Assembly (NCBI GenBank): GCA_900708905.1
Contig: CAADRB010000010.1
Location: 494,316-558,315 of the forward strand
Reading direction: 5' to 3'
Length of the DNA stretch: 64,000 nt
DNA from: Hymenolepis diminuta
Lineage: Eukaryota; Platyhelminthes; Cestoda; Cyclophyllidea; Hymenolepididae
Positions within the stretch are counted from its first letter, which is position 1. Each line of letters begins with the position of its first letter. The translations under genes were made by a program, and so were the position numbers. The notes under the pieces are model-generated. The model saw only the letters and a list, made by a program, of their open reading frames with translations. It ran no database searches and had not been told where the DNA came from. Below, one piece after another: positions 25,430 through 36,453 of the stretch.

Positions 25430-25640
25430 GAGTATTGTCCCAGTGCCTTGCTGTCCTTCTCTCCCTCTGACCAATGAACTCACGCTCTTCGCCTCAACCA
25501 ATCACTGCCTTGCCAGCTGATTACTTCGTCTGCCCGCAGCATGCTCGTGCGCCTGCGCATGATTATCGATTTTTCGCCTACTGCTTGGACAGAATTAGCA
25601 AATGGGAACTGGAGAAAGACAGAAGAGCTTAGCAACTTCA
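25430..25640 (-). promoter_or_regulatory. CpG-rich TATA-less promoter candidate
   Basis: GC-rich island in AT-rich DNA with two CCAAT boxes (25471-25475 and 25498-25502), an NRF1-like TGCGCCTGCGCA (25548-25559, one mismatch from the usual palindrome) and a YY1-like AATATGGCG near 25656. Further TGCGCAT cores occur at about 25554 and 25776. The nearest exon is leftward (25393-25421), which suggests minus-strand transcription. Bidirectional activity cannot be excluded because plus-strand exons start about 1 kb to the right. Confidence 0.5.
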
Positions 25641-26558
25641 TTACTTAGCTAGCTAATATGGCGCTTTTAAGTTGCTAACATTGAAAGTGATGAATACGGC
25701 AGGGAACAATGAGCTTTAAACATTATTGCCTTCCCAAGCCAGAGGCTGTTTTGACAAACGCGCTATTGCCTACTGCGCATATATTCAGAGAAGTGTTAAA
25801 TAAATTTAACTTTTAAACAACAGTCAAGAGTCCGTAGCTGTTAAGATAACCGATATGAAAGATAATACGCTTTTCAGTGAAAATTGAACAGTTAATTTTA
25901 TGTTAATATTTATTAAATTTAAAATTTAGAAAGCAATTCAGCATAAATCATCCTCAAATTGATTGCACGTGGCTGAAAATTAATTAGCAAGGCAAAATAA
26001 TAAGAATATAATAAATTAAATTATAGTCAAAAGGTATGCATGAATGAAGTGCTTCATTCTTTTTGGATTATTTATTATTTTTTCAGGCATATCGAAGAAA
26101 AATACTTTTCGAATTTTGTTTTTATTATCTAGAGAATTTGCAGATGTTATTCGTAGATTCGGTAAGCATGTGGTTTTTGCCTTGTACGAAAATGCGCCCT
26201 CAATGACTGCAATATTACCATTTCAACCAAACAAGCAGTTCATGTTATGGGTGAGACCACAAATATATTGAACTACCACCGAAATGGGAAAAAGGAACGA
26301 GCTGGGAAGTAAAATTAAAATTGGAAGAATAAAAAGAGGTAGAAAGTAAAATTGGTATGTGAAAGATGGGTGGATTAGTTGAGTCATAACAGAGCACTGC
26401 AAAGAGGCGAGAGTGATTATGAAATGGAGGATAATAATTCAAAAATAGTCCTTTGTTATACGTAAATAAAAGTTATCAAACAAATCCACATCGTCCACTT
26501 AAATTAAAGAAGTTCAGAGCAGCTTTTGTCAAAATCGCATAATATATAGATGTTTTAG
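25641..26558. other. Region right of the promoter candidate, no firm gene
   Basis: A possible plus-strand exon at 26087-26160 lies between acceptor TTATTATTTTTTCAG and donor GTAAGC, and is open in two frames. I do not recognise either frame. Positions 26280-26430 are strikingly purine-rich. Confidence 0.35.
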
Positions 26559-26714
26559 CATTCGAGATTCCGTCAGGAAAGCTGATCTGTCAGTGCTTCA
26601 GTTTGACGTATGCCACGAAAATAAAGCGGGAATTTTATTATATTCAGAACCCATATTGAGACTCGAGCATGGGTTATTAGATATTAATCGCCAAATACCA
26701 AATAAGCAGGACAA
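26559..26714 (+). CDS. Candidate exon, unknown protein
   Basis: 156 bases between acceptor GATGTTTTAG and donor GTAAAG, open for 51 codons with one base in and two out. The residues (IRDSVRKADLSVLQFDVC..., then GILLYSEPILRLEHGLLD) have balanced composition, as in a folded domain, but match no family I can name. The acceptor pyrimidine tract is short. The phase is compatible with the micro-exon at 27336-27365. Confidence 0.3.
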
Positions 26715-27335
26715 GTAAAGAAGATTAATTCTCTGTAGATACCACTTTGATGTCTTTCACTAACAACACCAGTGGCACATGTTGAATGGAAATTATATGA
26801 TAATATGAGACGCTGATCATTTTAATATGTAGATTCCTAGTCCCTCCGTAAGAAACTGGCTGAAAAATTCTACTGAGTGAACTCTAGTGAGTTATTTTAT
26901 TAGTTAAGTGCTTTTGGCTTTTAGTATATGTATCGAGATGATATGACTAACTGCTCCATTTAGTATATTGCTCAAAAAGACATGAGGATCGGGAATGTGA
27001 GTTCACTCTAGAAACTAGGGGTTAAATCAGGAAATTTGAACCGTGGAACATCATTATGAGCTGTGAGCACTGCGCATTTTTCAAAGCTTAACTAATGATC
27101 CGATTTTAAAATCAACTTCCACTCAAATCCCCTCGCTTCCTTTTAACCCATATTTTTAATAAATACTGGCCTTGATGTTTAGACGTTTTAACAACTGAAA
27201 TAGTCCTCTTTGCTTTGCATTGATATTAATATCATATAACCGATATTTTTAAAAGGGATAATTTGAAAACAGGTATTTTAATTTAAGGCTAAGATTTAAT
27301 GCTGTAAAGAATTTCGATAGACTGGTTACTTTTAG

Positions 27336-27365
27336 GACTGATCTTAAGATGAGTCACCCACTAAA
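27336..27365 (+). CDS. Candidate 30-base micro-exon
   Basis: Lies between acceptor GGTTACTTTTAG and donor GTATGT and encodes TDLKMSHPL with one base in and two out, which fits the preceding candidate exon. It is very short, so chance is a serious alternative. Confidence 0.2.
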
Positions 27366-29442
27366 GTATGTGTAATTTTATGAAAGGTTCATACTAGTAG
27401 TTGAAGTGATTTCAAAGCTGAAGCGAAAATGTGGTTCGCTGATTATTGGAGCAAGCACACGGCTAAGGGGAGTAGAAAATCAGGATGCAAGATGAATTAG
27501 AAAACGTTTCAAGGTTCGATAGAAGGTCGTAATATATTATATTACTTTAAATATAATATGTGCAAATTTAATTAAAATTGAAACAAGTTCTTTCTTTAAA
27601 CTCTTCCATTAGCATTAATTTGAATATTTTAGTTTCAAATTAATGCTTGACCAAGAAATACAAATGTAAATTTTTTAAACATGGTCTTAGGACAGGTTAA
27701 TCGAGCTTAAAATTTGGTTCAAATATTGAATAAAGTTCCTTAATCGGGTTAAATTTATGTAAGTTTGTCGGCCAAAAACATATCTTGTTCATTTAAACTG
27801 AATTTTCTTTTAAACTACCACATGTCGGTAAAAATGGGCTAGTAAAAAGCATGTTAGAAATCATGGCTAAGAAGCACTTACATCTATGGAGAGTAATTGA
27901 AGGAAAATTTCAGAATTTACTTAATTCAAGAATTTTCATGTGAAAACTTTACTTGACTTTGGTTGGTATTAACACTTTTCAGAATGTTTAGTATAGGATA
28001 ACTAAGACTTGATTAAAGTATATGAAAAGTTAATCAAAAGGCTCTAATATATGTAAAAAATACCAACGCGGATATTTTCTGCCAAATTCATGGTTAAATT
28101 TGATGAACTTGTTTGTCTCTACTTATTTCCTTAAAAGTTCATCAAATAAAATGAAATTCTTATGTGCCTTGTATAACAGTGACATAAAAATTTAAGTGTC
28201 GACATTAATTCAGGTTTAAAGGCTGTACTAAGATCTGAAATATTTTTACAAGAACCATAAATCTGAGCCGTTGATGGTCAAATATTTCTGTTTGTGTTGT
28301 ATCTCCAATACGTATTATAATCTAGAAGTAATTATGAAAAATTACAACTTTACTAAGGAGTAGTAAGCCCAGTCTATGGAAAGAATTCAGCAAATAAGAA
28401 GGTGGATGATTATGAATGTTTACTGACCTTTCCAGAAATTAGCGAATTTCAGAGCCTACTTTAGTAATTTAGTTAAAGAAAAAGCGGCTTTAAAATGGAA
28501 TTTTTAAAGCGAATCTCTAAGGAAAATTTAATTAGTTATTTTCGGGTATTTTGAACTACTAAACAAAACATTAGATATGAGCAGTTCAGTTACGATTTGA
28601 ATTACTTCCTGCAGACTTATTTTTATTACCCAGTTATTCTACGATTAGATATATTAGCATCTTTTTTAATTATTTTGTTTTTTTAACCCTCTGCTATTTC
28701 ACTGCAGGAAGATTTTGTTCGGTTAAAACAATGTAATTTTCCTTCCAAATTTCCGTTAATTAAATTTGCGAATCAGTTAGATTTACTTATTCTCAGAAAT
28801 CTAATTTGAGTTGTACTTGTGTTTCATTATTTCAAAGAGTTAAAAAAAGGTATTTCTTACATACATTCGGAACGATTTTCTGATTTTAATGTTCCTTTCG
28901 AGTGGCATTACAGTGCTCGAATTATTACAACATTCCCCGCATATCCTTTCATGTTTTAAAGATATTAAAAAATGACGTTTTAAACGATTAAATTTAGATG
29001 GAACTGGCAATTTCACGAGCGTTCCCCTAATGCCCTCTGTTTATCTGACTGGCTAATCGAAGCTGGTTTAACGAGGGTCAAGAGAATTATTTAATTTAAG
29101 TCTTACTTATTGAATTAAGTAGACATTCTTATTTGCAATATACTGTTTTATTTCTTCCAAGCTTTGTTATCTGCATATTAAGGACAATGAAAGAAATCCT
29201 TTCATCTTTTTGCAGTGAGCGAGCATCAAAAAATTATAATTTGAAATTAAAATGGTAGTTTAAATAAAAATTATTTCAGAAACAAACCTGATGTTCAGTA
29301 TAATTTGAGGCACTATTATTTCTTCGAAATGACTAATTTATGGTCATTTAATCTGGATTAGTTTATCATTTAAGACATTGAACATTTGAAAATAATTTTT
29401 CAACAAATTATATTCATTTCTCTGCAAACTAATTTGCAATAG
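27366..29442. other. AT-rich stretch, probably intronic
   Basis: No exon here fits both neighbouring candidates. Open patches near 27420-27510 and 28438-28510 (the latter after acceptor ACTGACCTTTCCAG) read as short protein but end in stops. I leave them uncalled. Confidence 0.35.
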
Positions 29443-29502
29443 TTGACAATGAGTCATTAAATTTACCTACATTGAATCTCTGGAGCCTCGCCTTACCAAA
29501 AA
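29443..29502 (+). CDS. Candidate exon of the plus-strand gene ending at 30791
   Basis: 60 bases before a strong GTAAGT donor. The acceptor TTGCAATAG is weak. It enters with two bases and leaves with one, which exactly matches the two bases opening the exon at 30484. Residues are DNESLNLPTLNLWSLALPK. No family is recognised. Confidence 0.35.
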
Positions 29503-30483
29503 GTAAGTTACCATGATTTTGCGCATGAGTTAAAAATTAATTTTTATTTATATACACGTTTATTAATAATCGGACAGATGAATGCATTTCTTAACTATCT
29601 TGAATTTTGATAGTATTTTAGTCTGCGGATTTAAAGAACCATTGTTTAACCCTACACAACACTCTACACATTATTTCTTTACCACTACTTAAATATATTT
29701 CTACCTGAAATACCTCAGAAAACAATTTATCTTGGCTTTAATTTTTACCTAGAATCGAGAACAGCACTGCGATTACTGACATCTGAATTCGTCTTATCTT
29801 TTTTAAAATTTATTAAAACCAGAAATAGAATAATTGCAATTGCCACAAACTATATTACGATATTCTTAATTGATCTGAACTAAATCGTTAAAATTTGACT
29901 CACAGGATTCAATAGTGTTTCGATTAAACCATCAACTTTTCACGTCGATTTTAAGGGAGTATCATTGAGCTATCTCTTAATCTTCCCGATATTCGAACTT
30001 TTAATTATGAATAAATAGGATTCAGAATTGCATTAGCATATTTAATTAGCAAATACGCAGTTAGAATAGTTTAAAAAATGCGATCTCCGGAATTAACGCC
30101 GAAAACATAACAATAGCAAAGCGGAATAAGGCAAACATAATGAAGTTTCTGGTAAGGTTTGAAAAATTAGCATCCCAAATTTAAATTTATCAGACAAATA
30201 AACGTGAATTGTGCATGTTTAGGTTTAATCAGACCTTCAAAGTTTAATGCGTTTCTACTTTCCTAAGTGGATATATTGAAGAAATATTGAACGCATTCGT
30301 CTACGATTGGAAGACATATTTCATTTTGGTAAACGGTAATAACAGCAAATAACAAATTGGTTTAACAGCTTCAGTTTACTTTATAGTTTTGTGTAAGAAG
30401 ACAAAATATAGTATCAATGTAGTTTTCCGAATTCTAACATTGAATTCCATTAACTCAGTTTTAAGATATCAACATTATCTTAG

Positions 30484-30644
30484 GCATGGAAAGTATTACT
30501 CATCCTGAATCACAGAAACCGCCTGGTCTTAGAGCGTCTGGCGGTGGACCACAAACATTGAGGCAGAAGCTGATTTTAACTCCTGGCGCCATTCCACTTA
30601 AGAGCGATTTAGATATCCTTTTAAGAGAACTAATGACAGAAAGT
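30484..30644 (+). CDS. Exon of unrecognised plus-strand gene
   Basis: 161 bases after acceptor ATTATCTTAG, ending in phase 0 at donor GTGAGT. It encodes 53 full codons starting at an internal ATG (MESITHPESQKPPG...), with a glycine-rich turn (LRASGGGPQTLRQKLIL) and a helical acidic end (LKSDLDILLRELMTES). GC content and residue mix are clearly more protein-like than the flanks. It joins in frame to the terminal exon 48 bases downstream. No family is recognised. The internal ATG could be the start if the 29443 exon is not real. Confidence 0.5.
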
Positions 30645-30692
30645 GTGAGTAAGTAGAAAGGGTGGAGGGGAAAGCATCGTAAAAATTTTAAG

Positions 30693-30791
30693 CAGAACAA
30701 CAAGTTGATGCCAAAGCAGATTGGGGAAGTCTTGGCTGAAATCTTTACGAAAATTCAACGGAAGCAAATTTCTTCATCGTATTCACCTTAA
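30693..30791 (+). CDS. Terminal exon of unrecognised plus-strand gene
   Basis: Follows a 48-base intron whose acceptor is AAGCAG, a tandem NAGNAG that could add or skip one glutamine. It continues in phase 0 as NNKLMPKQIGEVLAEIF... and ends at TAA after SSSYSP. AATAAA-like sequences follow within about 140 bases (near 30798 and 30925). With the previous exon it gives about 86 codons of uninterrupted sequence. The function is unknown. Confidence 0.45.
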   Translation, partial: QNNKLMPKQIGEVLAEIFTKIQRKQISSSYSP

Positions 30792-31559
30792 AATTGTGAA
30801 TAAATAAGTAAAACAAAAATCATTTTGACTCTGAACTTCTTTGTTGCTGTTCCTATTCAAATGGGACGGAACCTCAATCTACATAATATTTTCATTAGAC
30901 TAATCGATACAACTTATTCTAGAGAATAAAAAATCTTTATTGATTAATTTACTTATTATTAAAACTATTGTTATTTTGCTATTATTTCTATTGTCTTCAG
31001 TTTTAAGGTCAGTGATTGGTGGGCAATTACAGCATGGAATGGAGAAATCCTTGAATGAGAATCGAATAAATGTAAATAATATGAGTAGAAAGTTCAGTGA
31101 TTTGGCTCATTTGTAAATATATGTAAATATACATATATATATTCGAGATATATTCACAAACACCACAAGCTGTTTGATTTCTCAAACTCATACATATTGT
31201 GTAAACACAAATCGCATTAAACATGAAAAGAAAATTGTGTTTATATTTTAATCAGCGTCCTCGATTTTAGAAAACTGAAATGATTAATATGGAATCTCAA
31301 AGGAATCATTTTTGCAAAACTGCTTCAATTCATTTTAATGTTCTGATGCTCTTCCTATAAAGTCTGAACATGAATATCTGATTCCTATCTAGCCAGTAAA
31401 TCATTGGCTTACCATCAATAGTCAATACATCATATTGCCAAATTATCCTACTTAAATCACTTCAGTAAAAAATATTAATCAAGTGCATAGATCCAGGCAA
31501 CGAAAGTCATATCTTTGCAAATAAACAAGTCGCATATGGTCAAAATTGAGTACAGCCCA
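30792..31559. other. AT-rich stretch downstream of the plus-strand gene
   Basis: Nothing supported apart from a TA-rich low-complexity patch near 31110-31150. Confidence 0.5.
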
Positions 31560-31590
31560 TATCATAGTTTATAAGCCCGTCCAACTTTAC

Positions 31591-31711
31591 CCATTCATAT
31601 CTCCCGCAATCTCGAAGCTACGGGCAGAAGAGGCGGTGTGGGTAGACCAAACCCCTGTCATCTCATCTTCATTCTCCCACCAGTTCAATTTATAGCCGAT
31701 TTGCGGGAGCG
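31591..31711 (-). CDS. Candidate exon, unknown protein
   Basis: 121 bases on the minus strand between acceptor TTGTCATGAG and donor GTAAAG, 39 codons with two bases at each end. Residues (LPQIGYKLNWWENEDEMTG, then VWSTHTASSARSFEIAGD) are protein-like and GC-richer than surroundings. The frame is open only across the proposed exon, with a stop just before the acceptor. No domain is recognised. The exon sits inside the GC-richer island. Confidence 0.3.
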
Positions 31712-32050
31712 CTCATGACAAGATAACATCAGAATATAGTTAGAGACCACGCCAGACGTAAACACAGATGGACAGAAATTAGAGCCATCCCATGCCCACC
31801 ACCCTCACCGTTATCACGATATCATATCACTTTATGCGCGTTTCTAATCGCACGAATACTCTTAGTCATAACCATCGAGTGACGCATAGGGATAAGTTTA
31901 AGTAGGGAGGGTGGGGATTTGAATGAGTAATTTAAGCCGCACGGGGTCGAGGTTTTTATGCGGTCTTTTATGTTATGTCCCTGGGTGCTCAAAAACCGCA
32001 TGTACACACTTGACTCAGTGCACCGATTTTTCCGCTCCGAAAAGCAGAGA
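31712..32050. promoter_or_regulatory. GC-richer island sharing motifs with 9.4 kb block
   Basis: Holds CCACGCCAGA (31747) followed 8 bases later by CAGATG, matching 9362-9386 almost base for base. It also has GTGACGCATAGGG (31879), shared with the blocks at 9.47 and 21.2 kb. GATA (AGATAA) and repeated TTTTATG-type sequences are also present. A minus-strand open frame of 61 codons (31822-32007) shows no domain. A regulatory role is inferred. Confidence 0.35.
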
Positions 32051-32877
32051 AAGAGGGATAACGGATAATTACCACACGAAATAACACTAATGATATTCTG
32101 GTTCGGAGCTTTAATAGCCCGTTAATGAGCTCCCCTAATAAAAATATCTGTTAGAACATTTGTCGAATTATATCTCTTTTTTCGGTTAAGTGAATGAAAA
32201 TTAGTTGTTTCTATTTCACGAAAAATATTTCTATTTTACGATTCCTAAAATTTTTTACCTCTAACAATGTTCAAGAACACCTGCTGCCATCTCGTTGAGT
32301 TTTTAATAAAATTTGATTCTTGTACAGAAAAAAGTACCTTGAAATATTGGTGATATAGAATTTACCTTATCGTAAATACTTTGAGGTCCGTCACTTATAC
32401 AATTGAAAAAATAATTTAGGATAAGAAGGATCAATAATGTGCTAGTGATGTATCAGTCGATTTGAAAGGCTGTGGATACCATGGGTTAGGTACACGTCTA
32501 GAGACTTGAATGACTAACAGAACAGGTCAATTTCATCCAAGAAATTTTAGCTTAAATTGGAATACCTCGTTCCAAGGAATTCCACAAGTCTGTTTCCCTA
32601 CTGAAATGACCATAAGAAAATCTCGTTTCACATATTGAATTACTCTTTTATCCCTGCATGTGCGGCAAATTTGATTAATTTTAGAAGTCAGTTTCTGAAT
32701 ACTTTTCCGATCATGTGTAATTGCATCTTCACCGCTTATAAAAACATAGAAACCTCTATTTACTTTCACGAAATATTAAAATTCTGTGTTCGACTGTGTT
32801 TTTCTAAGATGATAACTCTTTACCAAAGAAAAACTTCCATGAAGATTGTATTGAAAATGTCGTCTCTTTCAAATCAG

Positions 32878-32973
32878 AAGACCATAAAGTTTGGGAAGAC
32901 CAAAGGCACATTTTTAAAAAATCTTAAGAACAGGAGGAAGAACAGGTCACAGGCGACTCTACTCCGCTGTTGA
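32878..32973 (+). CDS. Candidate terminal exon, basic tail
   Basis: Follows acceptor GTCGTCTCTTTCAAATCAG and reads 31 codons to TGA. The residues are strongly basic (KTIKFGKTKGTFLKNLKNRR...), like a nucleolar-type tail. No donor partner has been identified upstream. Low confidence. Confidence 0.22.
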   Translation, partial: KTIKFGKTKGTFLKNLKNRRKNRSQATLLRC

Positions 32974-33027
32974 AACTCAGGTGTATCATACGGACAGGAG
33001 GGCAAAGTCATAGCGATGTGATATTAA

Positions 33028-33171
33028 ATGCACTTTTATCTATACTCTGTGGGAAGATATAAATACTCTAGACCGATTATCGGTATGCAGGTGAACTTTG
33101 GACGCAAACAGGAGGAGTGGGACCCATTAACTGCGCTCGGAAAGTACAATATTTCGAATGAAATAATTTAA
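33028..33171 (+). CDS. Small open frame, unknown
   Basis: 47 codons from an ATG directly after a stop. It includes VNFGRKQEEWDPLTALGKYN, which reads well and lies after an acceptor-like ATCGGTATGCAG, so it could instead be a terminal exon beginning near 33093. No family is recognised. Confidence 0.2.
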   Translation: MHFYLYSVGRYKYSRPIIGMQVNFGRKQEEWDPLTALGKYNISNEII

Positions 33172-33714
33172 TTAAATTATTTCGTTATAATATGTTTAAG
33201 TCCGCTATTGCTTAAAATCTATTTGCTCATGATATATTTTAAACGATATTTTTTGTGTACATGTCAATGAATACAAACAAGGCAAATAAATCATTTTGGT
33301 CTTCTTGCAGTTGCCAATTTTAATTTTTCAAAATCTAACTTCTTATGTTAGATTAAAAACGAATAGATCAAATAAAAGTATTTACCCTGTTAATGAAGTA
33401 AAAATGGTGTGGTAAAATTGAATTAACATAGCCTGAATTTTGTTTTTCCCTTTTGAAATTCATTTGTTTTAATTAATTATGATATAATATACGATCAGAC
33501 TTAAATTTAAGCTACGAGCTGATGAAAGGCTAGAATTAGATCTCACTTAGTTAATGGGTTTACTGTCTTCCTCCGGAAAAAAATTCACTTTCTTCCCCAA
33601 AGAAAGAAAACTTTCTAACTAATTTCTGTTATTGACGAAATGCCATTAGAAAGATTGAAAAAGGGCTCATATGGCATTGTCTTAGCAATACAACGATAAC
33701 TAAGTGTAATGCAA

Positions 33715-33742
33715 AAATTTTTCCCCCTAAGGGGAAAAATTT
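33715..33742. repeat. Perfect 12-bp hairpin, 4-base loop
   Basis: AAATTTTTCCCC, loop CTAA, GGGGAAAAATTT. Uninterrupted pairing. No mobile-element ends are recognised beside it. Confidence 0.8.
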
Positions 33743-35660
33743 GAGTACCTAGTAGAATCAATATTTAAAAACGATGCGAAAATCAATTTTACGAAACTTT
33801 AATTATATTAGTTTTCCAAGTAACTATGACTTAAATTCAATAGGTTACTCCTAAAATTTCAGTGGTTGGTTTGGCAAAGGAGAACAATATTTGCTGGTTA
33901 CAAACTACTCATTATCAAAGAAGATTTAATGAATTTTGAAATTTTATAAAATTTAGTCTTATATCATGGTCGACTTGACAATTATATTTCATTTATTAAT
34001 AATGATAGGAATATTAGCTTTCATAGCAGGGTTGTCTTCCCTATATAAAATTGGACTATTCGGGCATCGCAGCATATGTCAACGAATAGTTCTCTAAACC
34101 CAAAGAGAGAATTGGCTTGCCCACTCAGGATTCGGAACGTGGCAAGCTCTGGTGTATAACTTCTTATAATATCAGAAAATTTTAAACCGGTTTTGAAATA
34201 GAGAATCACGAAAATGCAGACAAAAACGAACATTCGTTCTTGAGGACCAATACCTGCAACTCTCACCCAGATGCATCTACAGGTGAATTTTATGATTTAA
34301 TAGACTAAACGACACCAATTGCAACTTGAATAGCACAGACGTAGTTGATTGTAAAAATAAGATTCCTTTCTTCACTAAATAATATATAGAAAGCTTTACA
34401 CTCCTTGTCCAAATCTTATCTTTGATACAAACTTCGACGGATGTTCGACATACTTGGAAAGGGACTGCTATTTAATACACTTTAATATGAATTCAAGCTA
34501 AATAATGAAACGCAATACTCCTGATTGTTTGCAAATGCTCATAAAAAATATAGTGGGTTCATATTATGGAAGGATCAGCGGACATCAAGTGCAATGACTT
34601 ATAATGGCTGTTTGTTTCAGATAGCCAACATGCAAAGGGTTAATTCAATTAATTTTTATTCTTTTACGTTTCGAGGCCTCATTTGTCCCAACAAAATGTG
34701 AAGTATTAAAGCAAGTCATCTGCACGTCGAACTTGATATAATAATAGAATTTCAACACTCCCTTTTACTCTTATTCCCCTAAGAATAACTCCAGCATTGA
34801 CAAAATGATCTTTGTGTGAATAATTCATATCTTCTGTTGCAGACTTGGCGCCAGTTAAGTTAATTTAGATTAATAAAGTTAAAACCTTTTCTAAAATGGT
34901 TTAATAGAGCCTTTTAACTTAATTATGACTATGAACTTAATGGTGAATGCTCTTGCTCTTTTAATTTCACTTAATTTAGTATTTAAGAACATTTTATGAG
35001 TTCTATTATACTTATTGACTCATTCTAAGAGCTAATAGAGTAGTAATATTCCCAAAACTAACAGAAAATCTAGACTTTGAGTAAATAGGGGCGGGAAAGG
35101 AGGCGTGAATAATCACCTAATGTGTCTGCCGCTGGGCTTACTTACAAAAAATACTTACAAATAAAAATTCTACTCATGTGGAGACACTTAAGATGTGTTC
35201 GGGAGGGAGGAGGGCATCTTGGATAAAAGCACATAGCGTGCCTAGAGAAGGAATTCCATTAGGGAAAGGAGAGTTATTCCAGTGCCCCATTCCATTATCA
35301 TCAACTCCTCAGACATTTTGGCGTTTGACGATGGGGGATACTTGTCACGGGCATAATTTCTCCTGTCAGAGTGTCACGCAAGGTTTAATGTTTACTTCGG
35401 TTTGATGGCACTTCTTTGATATTTCAGATATTATGAGGCGGTGTTTTTGTTGCTGTCTTCAACCTAATGTATGCTCGTTAAACAATCCTTATAACTGGCT
35501 TAAATATAATCGAGTTAGAGATTACGATGGTTCTTGATATTATAAATCTCCAAACTTTAACGGGATAAACGTTGCTTGAGACGCTAGTGTATTAAAAACA
35601 GTATCTCTTGTAGAAATAAATGATTATGCACAAATAAGTTCGTATCTAGTGACTTAAATC

Positions 35661-35682
35661 GTCAACAGTACGGACTGTTGAC
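35661..35682. repeat. Perfect 9-bp hairpin, 4-base loop
   Basis: GTCAACAGT, loop ACGG, ACTGTTGAC. Could form a cruciform or serve as a dyad protein site. Confidence 0.75.
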
Positions 35683-36426
35683 AGTTAAATAAATTGTTAT
35701 ACAATTCAAATTTCTTCAAATTTTTAATGCTTAGTGATTTTTCGGTGAAGGGGAACTAATTGTTAAGGCTGAAGAATGCAAAATCTAATAAGGATGATTA
35801 CCCTGCAGTTAAAGCGATGAAATTTTACACTTTAAAATCAATTAACATTAATCCTGAAATTACACCTTTTCCAAATTTTTATGCGAATAGGAAAACAGAA
35901 GAGAATAAATCAATGGAGGCGCAGATTTATGTTGACCAAGATCGTCAAGTAAAGGAAGGGTAATTAGTATTCAATGCTAATACAAAGACAAGCAGCCAAA
36001 CGTGGTATACAATAGAAGTTTAAGATTTCGCATCCAATTAGAGTATGAATGTTACATTTATGCAACTAAATGGCATGCGGTTGTAAACTTATTGATTAAA
36101 GAGATCTAATAGCAGTAAGAGCTAGGTAGTAAAGGATAAAAAGTCCTCATACTCCGTTGTTTCTGAACGGTAAACTTGTGAAATTTGATTTTGACAATCT
36201 GGTATCTTTTTCTTTCAGTAGCAAATGGGAACACTCGAATTTAAATATTCTCCTCAAAGATAATTATTTTTATTATAAAAACCCGGATTTATTAGATACT
36301 TAAAGAAACAGATTCGAATGTATGTAGTTTAATAGAATTATTAACGTTACTTTTTAATACATTTCTTTTCATTGTTCGTGAATAGTTAGCTGTTATTGGC
36401 TAAATTTGACGGATTTTTAATAAGAG

Positions 36427-36453
36427 AGTGGCCTCTATATAAGAGAGGCCACT
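36427..36453. repeat. Perfect 10-bp GC-rich hairpin, 7-base loop
   Basis: AGTGGCCTCT, loop ATATAAG, AGAGGCCACT, followed by T-rich sequence. The stem is too short for a microRNA precursor. Function unknown. Confidence 0.8.
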
